Source: a virus. From it: DNA of 63,899 nucleotides. The DNA lies in the IMG/VR virus record IMGVR_UViG_3300025853_010492, positions 1-63,899 of that record, one strand, 5' to 3'. This document shows, in pieces, positions 58,870 to 63,899 of the stretch (position 1 is its first letter; every line of letters begins with the position of its first letter). The translations under genes were made by a program, and so were the position numbers. The notes beneath the pieces are model-generated. The model made no database searches, was not told where the DNA came from, and saw nothing but the letters and a program-made list of their open reading frames with translations.

Positions 58870-59669
58870 TTATTTGCTCCAGGTTCAGAAACTTTTCCAA
58901 GGTAAGGATTGTAATCAGTAATTACATTAATATCAACTCTTGCTCCAGCAGTTTTCCAGAAATTCAAAATACCTTCATAAGAATTTTTATGGAATTTATC
59001 TATATGATCTGGATGGATTGATGATCCCAATTGTAATGTATACAAAAGTATAGGAGCAGCGTAGGTTGCCCCAGAATTATAAATCAAATCATCAGCAACA
59101 GGACGAGGTTTAACACCATTATCAAGTTTATATTTATCACCCCTCACATGATTCCTAATAATTTTTTCTGCATGGTGTCTAGTGATTACATAACATGCTG
59201 TAGAAAAATCATTCACAAACCGATTATGAATAGGAACTACAATATCCCCCGTGCAAATAATAGCAAGTTGCAAAACATCCCAAGCATAAGGAGCCCTAGC
59301 TACAAAATCTTGCCAGGTAAAATTCCAGTAAGATACAGTTTCTAGACTACAATCATCTTCCATGATAACAGCATATGGAGAATCAGAAGTTTCATACCAA
59401 TGCTTGATCGCCTTAATATGTGATGTCACACATCCAATCTCTCCAGAAGACATCATATCTGGATATTTTCCTTTGATAATATCACTAAGATCGTCATTCC
59501 TACCATCATAAGCAGATATACGATTATAGTTTTGTATACCCCAATATTTAAATTGGTCCTCCATGTACTGTCGTCTTTCAGTATCACTATCCATGTTTAT
59601 ATAATAGACAGGACCAAATCCACTAAGCTTATATTGTGCTTTGTTTTTATCTTCTGGAAAATTAAGCAT
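58866..59669 (-). CDS. GT25-family glycosyltransferase, 267 aa
   Basis: Start at ATG 59669 (an upstream TTG is less likely). PVYYINMDSDTERRQYMEDQ is the GT25 N-terminal strand with the usual Arg-Arg, SSGEIGCVTSHIKAIKHWYE the central motif, and MEDDCSLE the acidic metal site. It is a close paralogue of the middle domain of the 994-aa fusion (CCVSHLKAIKHWYE, SYWNFTW against DYWNFTW). GT25 enzymes add galactose or related sugars, including on collagen and LPS. Confidence 0.92.
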   Translation of the reverse strand: MLNFPEDKNKAQYKLSGFGPVYYINMDSDTERRQYMEDQFKYWGIQNYNRISAYDGRNDDLSDIIKGKYPDMMSSGEIGCVTSHIKAIKHWYETSDSPYAVIMEDDCSLETVSYWNFTWQDFVARAPYAWDVLQLAIICTGDIVVPIHNRFVNDFSTACYVITRHHAEKIIRNHVRGDKYKLDNGVKPRPVADDLIYNSGATYAAPILLYTLQLGSSIHPDHIDKFHKNSYEGILNFWKTAGARVDINVITDYNPYLGKVSEPGANK

Positions 59670-60612
59670 GGCGTTCAATTACTTTTTCAATACTTGGAAT
59701 ATAATGGTTGCGAAGAACTTCTTTCCATTCAAAGTTCTTTGAATATTCAATAATTTCTTCTCTATGATTTACTGAATATTCTCTATTTTTTATAATAGCA
59801 TCTTCAACATATTCAAGATCTTCTATTTTACTTTCTGGAATTACTGTAATAAATTCTTTATCTAAATCAAGATTTGCTTTGCCCCATTCACAAACAACTA
59901 CTCCTAATCCAGCAGCAAGAGCTTCCATACAAACAAGTGGATGTGCTTCCCCATCCGAAAGAAGTACTAAATTACCATAGTCAGTCAGATCATTATAAAG
60001 AGTTTCTTTTGACCATTCACCAAGATAGTTTTTAGAAGTATTAAATCTTTGGTCTGCTAAATTTCCAGCAAACCAAAGACTATCAATACTTTGGAACATA
60101 TGCTGACGCTTACGATAATCAATTTTAGCAAGATAGATACTTCTGTCTGCATATTCTGGAGTATCTGTTACACGGAATCTTTCCCTATTAACGCCATTAG
60201 GAGTTACATAAGTATTTTCCTTAGGAATATTAAACATCACATTATAAACACTTTGAATTCCAGGAGATAGGCAAAAAACATTTGGTTTAATTCTTTGGAA
60301 TTCATTCGCAACATTTACGTATCCACCAAACATTTCTTTGCGTTCCAAATATCCAAAATGACTAGTGATTGCATTTGGATATTGAATATATGGAACAATA
60401 GGAATGAATTCATCATAATGGACATGAACAAAATCTGGAACAAAAGCATTTATTCCATTAATAATTTGTCTAAAGTCTTTTGTATTGATAATTTGAACTT
60501 CATGTCCTAGTTCTTCTAGAGCATTTTTTGTGTCCCATACTAGAATTTCAACTGCTCCCCAACCTGTTGGGGGAATAGGCATAATTCCAGGACCTACTAA
60601 TGTAATTTTCAT
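59662..60612 (-). CDS. GT4-type (GT-B) glycosyltransferase, 316 aa
   Basis: KITLVGPGIMPIPPTGWGAV and ALEELGHEVQIINT are the N-terminal features of GT4, and LSDGEAHPLVCMEALAAGLG carries the Glu-x7-Glu-type donor-binding motif (E..P....EA.A.G). It is shorter than typical GT4 proteins, with a small first domain. It transfers a sugar from a nucleotide sugar. Overlaps of four to eight bases tie it to both neighbours. Confidence 0.88.
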   Translation of the reverse strand: MKITLVGPGIMPIPPTGWGAVEILVWDTKNALEELGHEVQIINTKDFRQIINGINAFVPDFVHVHYDEFIPIVPYIQYPNAITSHFGYLERKEMFGGYVNVANEFQRIKPNVFCLSPGIQSVYNVMFNIPKENTYVTPNGVNRERFRVTDTPEYADRSIYLAKIDYRKRQHMFQSIDSLWFAGNLADQRFNTSKNYLGEWSKETLYNDLTDYGNLVLLSDGEAHPLVCMEALAAGLGVVVCEWGKANLDLDKEFITVIPESKIEDLEYVEDAIIKNREYSVNHREEIIEYSKNFEWKEVLRNHYIPSIEKVIERHA

Positions 60613-61076
60613 TTTAATTTATCGGGGTAATCTGTACAAATTCCATAACAACTAGTAACACGAAGGTTATCCCAACTCATGTTATTCCATTCTGGCATCA
60701 CAATAACAGTATTGTTAGTATATCTCTTTCCTGGATAAGCCCATATTTGATGTTTGCTTGTTAGTGTATAATCATCTTCTTGATGCCAAAAATAATTATA
60801 TCCAGAAGTGAGAGAACTCATATGGTGCAAAGTATCTAGGTCTTTGCAATGTATCCATAAATTATCTTGCCTTGCTGCCAACCAAAACAAAGTAACTAAA
60901 TGATCTGGTTCATCATGTCCCAACCAATAAGTGTCCGTTTGTCTATGATATCTAAGATCAATTTCAACATCATATCCTTTACTAATACACTCATCAACTT
61001 GAGAGGGAAGATTTTCTAACCTGGGGTCAGGACCATTTGTGTTCGCTCGATGAGCAATAATTCTTTTCTGTTTCAT
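60609..61076 (-). CDS. Glycerophosphodiester phosphodiesterase-like (GDPD) protein, 155 aa
   Basis: The GDPD active-site order is kept: His9-Arg10 in IIAHRAN, Glu21-Asn22 in RLENLPSQ, Glu38 and Asp40 in YDVEIDLR, and His54-Asp55 in LGHDEP. These residues bind a divalent metal and cut phosphodiesters. At 155 residues it is much shorter than the usual 230-300, so the barrel is incomplete or rearranged. It may act on a phosphodiester-linked sugar or on a host surface polymer such as glycerophosphate. Confidence 0.8.
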   Translation of the reverse strand: MKQKRIIAHRANTNGPDPRLENLPSQVDECISKGYDVEIDLRYHRQTDTYWLGHDEPDHLVTLFWLAARQDNLWIHCKDLDTLHHMSSLTSGYNYFWHQEDDYTLTSKHQIWAYPGKRYTNNTVIVMPEWNNMSWDNLRVTSCYGICTDYPDKLK

Positions 61077-61804
61077 AGTTTTTGTCTAACACATGCGGCG
61101 TCCATCGTGCATGGGGCAAGATCAGAAAGATTAAACCTTCTCAAGAATGACCCCATCTTAAATGCTTCTGGAGATGGTTCCCAAATACCTTGATAAACAT
61201 GTTCAATGTCATCAAATGCATTTTTTGACCACTCAAGATACCTAGATCCAAAAAATTGGATTGTGTCTGGAAATCTGGGATGATGTCCAGGCAAATAAAA
61301 CTTACTAGAATCGCATTGATTTAAATCAGGAAATCTAATTAGAGAAGTATCATATCTAGCCAACACAATAAAATCATATTCGGTTCCAGTCTGTTTGGTA
61401 TGTTCTTCAACCAAATTAGATACCTTTTGAATAGAACGTAACTGTGACATTACATTACTGTAATTTTTTTCATTCCAATGATTTCCTTGTGGATGCTTCC
61501 CTGTGAATTTAGCATCTATAAAAGATTTTGCTTTGGGGGGAAGAACAAAAGTTTCTGGAGCATCATACTCAAGAACAACTGGTTTATAATTTCTATCAAT
61601 TACATCCAAAGCATCTTTTGGAATTGGGCATCTACTAATCTTTGACCAACTAGAATAATCATATTCTCCTCCGTCTTCTGTCCACCAAGTGTGACAAAAA
61701 ACATCAGTATCGTATCTGTTTAAAATTGTCTGTTTATATGTGTTGATCACTTTAGGAGTATCAACAAATCTAGGTTGTCCAAAAAACGCTAATGCTACTT
61801 TCAT
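61073..61804 (-). CDS. Putative GT-A-like sugar transferase, 243 aa
   Basis: Layout matches the 23688-24425 protein: KVALAFFGQPRFVDTPKVI and DTDVFCHTWWTEDGG at the N-terminus. DFIVLARYDTSLIRFPDL resembles VVRMRMDSDYIYDEY of the partner (RxDxD/RYDT-type site). Two copies in two glycan operons suggest a common step. Family name is not known to me. Confidence 0.6.
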   Translation of the reverse strand: MKVALAFFGQPRFVDTPKVINTYKQTILNRYDTDVFCHTWWTEDGGEYDYSSWSKISRCPIPKDALDVIDRNYKPVVLEYDAPETFVLPPKAKSFIDAKFTGKHPQGNHWNEKNYSNVMSQLRSIQKVSNLVEEHTKQTGTEYDFIVLARYDTSLIRFPDLNQCDSSKFYLPGHHPRFPDTIQFFGSRYLEWSKNAFDDIEHVYQGIWEPSPEAFKMGSFLRRFNLSDLAPCTMDAACVRQKL

Positions 61805-62403
61805 TTACTGTACCCAAATGCCATAAAGTCTTCTTTAGTGTGATTATACACTATTTCTTTTAATTCGTCAGTGTAATATGTTTCAAAAGAATCATGTTTA
61901 GTATCATTCGTTTTTGGGAACGATACTGAATCAAAAGAAAGATTTGTTTTTTTAACAAACAGATCTTCCCATTCTTCTTGTATATTTTCAAACTTTAATA
62001 TATTAACCTCAACATCACCTCTATTTTTAATAAAATCAATTTGCCTTAAAGGAGATTGTTCTGTCCAATAATTTCTGGGTGGTCTAGGGTCTCCATCAGT
62101 ATGAGTGGGCCAATCGTGGAACTCTCCACTTTTTACCCACTCTTCAAAATTATTATACTTCATAATAAACTTATGATTATGTCTCCTATGCTGAGACCAC
62201 CATGAAACAAACCTATCATAAGGATTTCTAACTATCATAAAGTATTGATAATCCTTATAATCTGGGATAGATTTTACATAATATTCAACGGTATCGTGCC
62301 AATAACTAAAATCAAATCCCTTAGGAGACAACAAAACATTTAATGTTGTAGTACATGCTCTAGGATTTCCAATAAAAATTATTTTTTGTTGTCTATTAAT
62401 CAT
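61801..62403 (-). CDS. Sulfotransferase-family protein, 200 aa
   Basis: KIIFIGNPRACTTTLNVLL is the 5'-phosphosulfate loop (usually PRSGTT; here PRACTT), and MIVRNPYDRFVSWWSQHRR is the 3'-phosphate motif (R-x-P-x-x-R-x-x-S-x-x). The fold is the PAPS-dependent sulfotransferase of carbohydrate type, so it would sulfate a sugar hydroxyl. A PAPS supply must come from the host. Confidence 0.88.
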   Translation of the reverse strand: MINRQQKIIFIGNPRACTTTLNVLLSPKGFDFSYWHDTVEYYVKSIPDYKDYQYFMIVRNPYDRFVSWWSQHRRHNHKFIMKYNNFEEWVKSGEFHDWPTHTDGDPRPPRNYWTEQSPLRQIDFIKNRGDVEVNILKFENIQEEWEDLFVKKTNLSFDSVSFPKTNDTKHDSFETYYTDELKEIVYNHTKEDFMAFGYSK

Positions 62404-63777
62404 TCAAATATCCCCATCATAATGTTCAAGGAAGTAATTCAAATCTTCTGGAGTACCAATACCCCACATACCAGACTTATCGATTTCTTTGATTCGAATC
62501 TTCTTGCCATCATCAATCGCTTCATTAAATACTGGGCAAACGTAATATTCATTATTAACACGAATATCCTTTTCAATCATCTGCTCAGCATACTTAACAT
62601 AATCAGAACCCTTCTTCCAATAATAGATACCAACTGTAGCGTGCTCAGAAATAGGTTTCTTCTCAGCAACCTCTGCAACGTATCCATCCTCTCCCAGTTT
62701 AGCATAAGACCACTTAGGATGGGTTGCGGGGAAAGTAACAATTCCACCATCAACCTCACCATTTTGGAATGCATATAGAGTCTCGTTAGAGTCCCATTCA
62801 ACAAACTGGTCAGAGTTTGCCATTACTAGCGGTTCATCTTTGTTGATGAATTCTTTCGCAAGTAGAGTGGTACAAGCTGCGCCTTCGGTGATACCATCGA
62901 CTTGTACAATGTTACAACCAGGAGCAATGAGAGGTAACAGGTAATTAAGGTTATACTTGTCATAATGTTCTTTTTGTACAATAAATGTATAGTTTGCTTT
63001 GATGTTCAGGTTCTCCACAACAACCTGAATCATTGGTTTACCTTTAACTTCAATCAAGGGTTTGGGGAAGGTGTATCCCTGACTAGCAAACCTGCTGCCA
63101 GCACCTGCCATAGGAATCAGAACATTCATAGTCTTGCTCTCCCATGCAACTTTTTTCTTTGTTCCATTAAGAATTTTTTTAATGCGATCGATCTTACTCT
63201 GATTAAGATCTTTACGATCTTCTACAGGAACAAGATGGCACTTACTATCTAAAGCACCCTGGCGACCAATATGACTATCTTCAATAATAACAGTATCATT
63301 TGGAAGAGCACCAAGTGCAGTCATACACTTCCAATACATTGCTGGAAATGGTTTGTTACGAACAACGTCTTCATTAGAGACGTACATGTCAACAAATTCA
63401 AGAAGTCCCAAACGCAGAAGAATAATCTTGACAGTATTACGAATACTGTTAGAAGCAACAGCAATTTTATAACCAGCATCTACAAGTTGCTGGAAATAAC
63501 CCATAAGTTGATAATCTTTAGCGACACAATCGTTAAAAATTTTGAGGGTTGCTTCTTGCTTGTCTCTCCAGATTTTATCATATTGATCTACTGGGAGACC
63601 TTTATTTTTTGTTAGTAGTTCTAGTTTTGCTTTTGTAGGAAGACCATCATAGATGCTGACATGCTCTTCTCTACTAATTGCGTATTCTGGACCAAGTGCC
63701 TGGTTTAGTGCATCGTAATGATAATCTTTACTATCAATTAGTACACCATCTAAATCAAAAATAACAAGTTTCGTCAT
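62404..63777 (-). CDS. Fusion of HAD phosphatase and sugar-nucleotidyltransferase, 457 aa
   Basis: Residues 1 to about 205 are a HAD enzyme of the phosphoglucomutase-like type (DLDGVLIDS with Asp8/Asp10, VASNSIRNT, RNKPFPAMYW with Lys, IIEDSHIGRQGA). From about 217 a GT-A nucleotidyltransferase begins (NVLIPMAGAGSRFASQG, TFPKPLIEVKGKP, MANSDQFVEWD). The first part would move or remove a phosphate on a sugar, and the second would make NDP-sugar from sugar-1-phosphate. A joined chain suggests channelling of activated sugar into the downstream transferases. Confidence 0.92.
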   Translation of the reverse strand: MTKLVIFDLDGVLIDSKDYHYDALNQALGPEYAISREEHVSIYDGLPTKAKLELLTKNKGLPVDQYDKIWRDKQEATLKIFNDCVAKDYQLMGYFQQLVDAGYKIAVASNSIRNTVKIILLRLGLLEFVDMYVSNEDVVRNKPFPAMYWKCMTALGALPNDTVIIEDSHIGRQGALDSKCHLVPVEDRKDLNQSKIDRIKKILNGTKKKVAWESKTMNVLIPMAGAGSRFASQGYTFPKPLIEVKGKPMIQVVVENLNIKANYTFIVQKEHYDKYNLNYLLPLIAPGCNIVQVDGITEGAACTTLLAKEFINKDEPLVMANSDQFVEWDSNETLYAFQNGEVDGGIVTFPATHPKWSYAKLGEDGYVAEVAEKKPISEHATVGIYYWKKGSDYVKYAEQMIEKDIRVNNEYYVCPVFNEAIDDGKKIRIKEIDKSGMWGIGTPEDLNYFLEHYDGDI

Positions 63778-63899
63778 CTTACGTTTTTCCTATCTCTCCA
63801 AAGTAAATATTTCCAATTGTTTTTTGTAATTGGAAGTTCATGTCTTTTCTGTGCATTGAATCCAAGAATACATTCTGGATTTATCTCTGCACCCATCTC
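63774..63899 (-). CDS. C-terminal part of an upstream gene of the glycan operon
   Basis: The last 41 codons and TGA of a gene that begins outside the window; its stop overlaps the next ATG (ATGA). The visible part (PECILGFNAQKRHELPITKN) is not enough to name a family, but continuity with the operon suggests a sugar-related enzyme. Confidence 0.6.
   Translation of the reverse strand, partial: EMGAEINPECILGFNAQKRHELPITKNNWKYLLWRDRKNVR

Noticed and set aside
1-63899. tRNA genes, integrase or attachment sites
   Set aside because: No cloverleaf-like segment, integrase motif or long terminal direct repeat was seen by eye; weak cases cannot be excluded without a search.

Overview
The window looks like part of the genome of a T4-like myovirus of marine picocyanobacteria (a cyanomyovirus). 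The evidence is the mix of photosynthesis and bilin genes (psbA, two hli genes, petF, pcyA, ho1, cpeT) with giant tail-fibre genes. Genes are tightly packed, mostly on one strand, with ATGA or TAATG start/stop overlaps, and late-promoter-like ATAAATA boxes of the T4 type precede many virion genes. No tRNA, CRISPR array, insertion sequence or host-like operon was seen. Everything is on the minus strand except three genes at 7.8-9.3 kb.

Layout by coordinate. (1) 1-3.4 kb: small unknown proteins, a prohibitin-like membrane fragment, a LOG-family enzyme, and an endonuclease VII-like protein whose last 12 residues copy the D1 C-terminus. (2) 3.5-4.8 kb: an uninterrupted psbA with its own sigma70-type promoters. 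(3) 4.8-9.3 kb: a fibre with a 12-copy nonapeptide repeat, a lectin-like protein, and three exported plus-strand proteins. (4) 9.3-13.3 kb: an envelope-directed group with membrane proteins, a staphylococcal-type nuclease, an exported HEGWH putative metallopeptidase and an exported tail-lysozyme-like protein. (5) 13.3-17.2 kb: a stress/redox/bilin group with two high-light-inducible proteins, a peroxiredoxin, ferredoxin, a small outer-membrane-barrel-like protein and PcyA. (6) 17.2-25.5 kb: a glycan island with a GT2-GT25-methyltransferase fusion, an alpha-1,2-fucosyltransferase-like GT11, another GT2, three methyltransferases and a beta-propeller glycosidase-like protein. (7) 25.5-57.6 kb: about 32 kb of fibre/adhesin genes, including a 4745-residue collagen-like fibre and a 3363-residue repeat protein. 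(8) 57.6-63.9 kb: a second glycan operon (GT25, GT4, phosphodiesterase, sulfotransferase, HAD-nucleotidyltransferase) with ho1 and cpeT translationally coupled at its 3' end.

How the parts may work together. PsbA and Hli proteins would sustain photosystem II during infection. Heme oxygenase and PcyA, both ferredoxin-dependent and encoded beside a phage ferredoxin, would convert heme to phycocyanobilin, and CpeT would help attach bilin to a phycobiliprotein. The fibre genes form the host-recognition apparatus. The two flanking sugar-modifying islands (fucose, GT2, GT25, GT4, sulfate, methyl) are placed to decorate either those fibres or the host surface. GT25 is the family that glycosylates collagen in animals and a giant virus, so its presence twice around a giant collagen-like fibre is the most provocative combination here, but it remains inference.

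Regulation. Several intergenic gaps combine an intrinsic terminator with a sigma70-like promoter whose -35 box lies in the terminator loop or 3' arm, and late boxes are often followed at once by a perfect inverted repeat. All calls come from reading the sequence; no database search was run.
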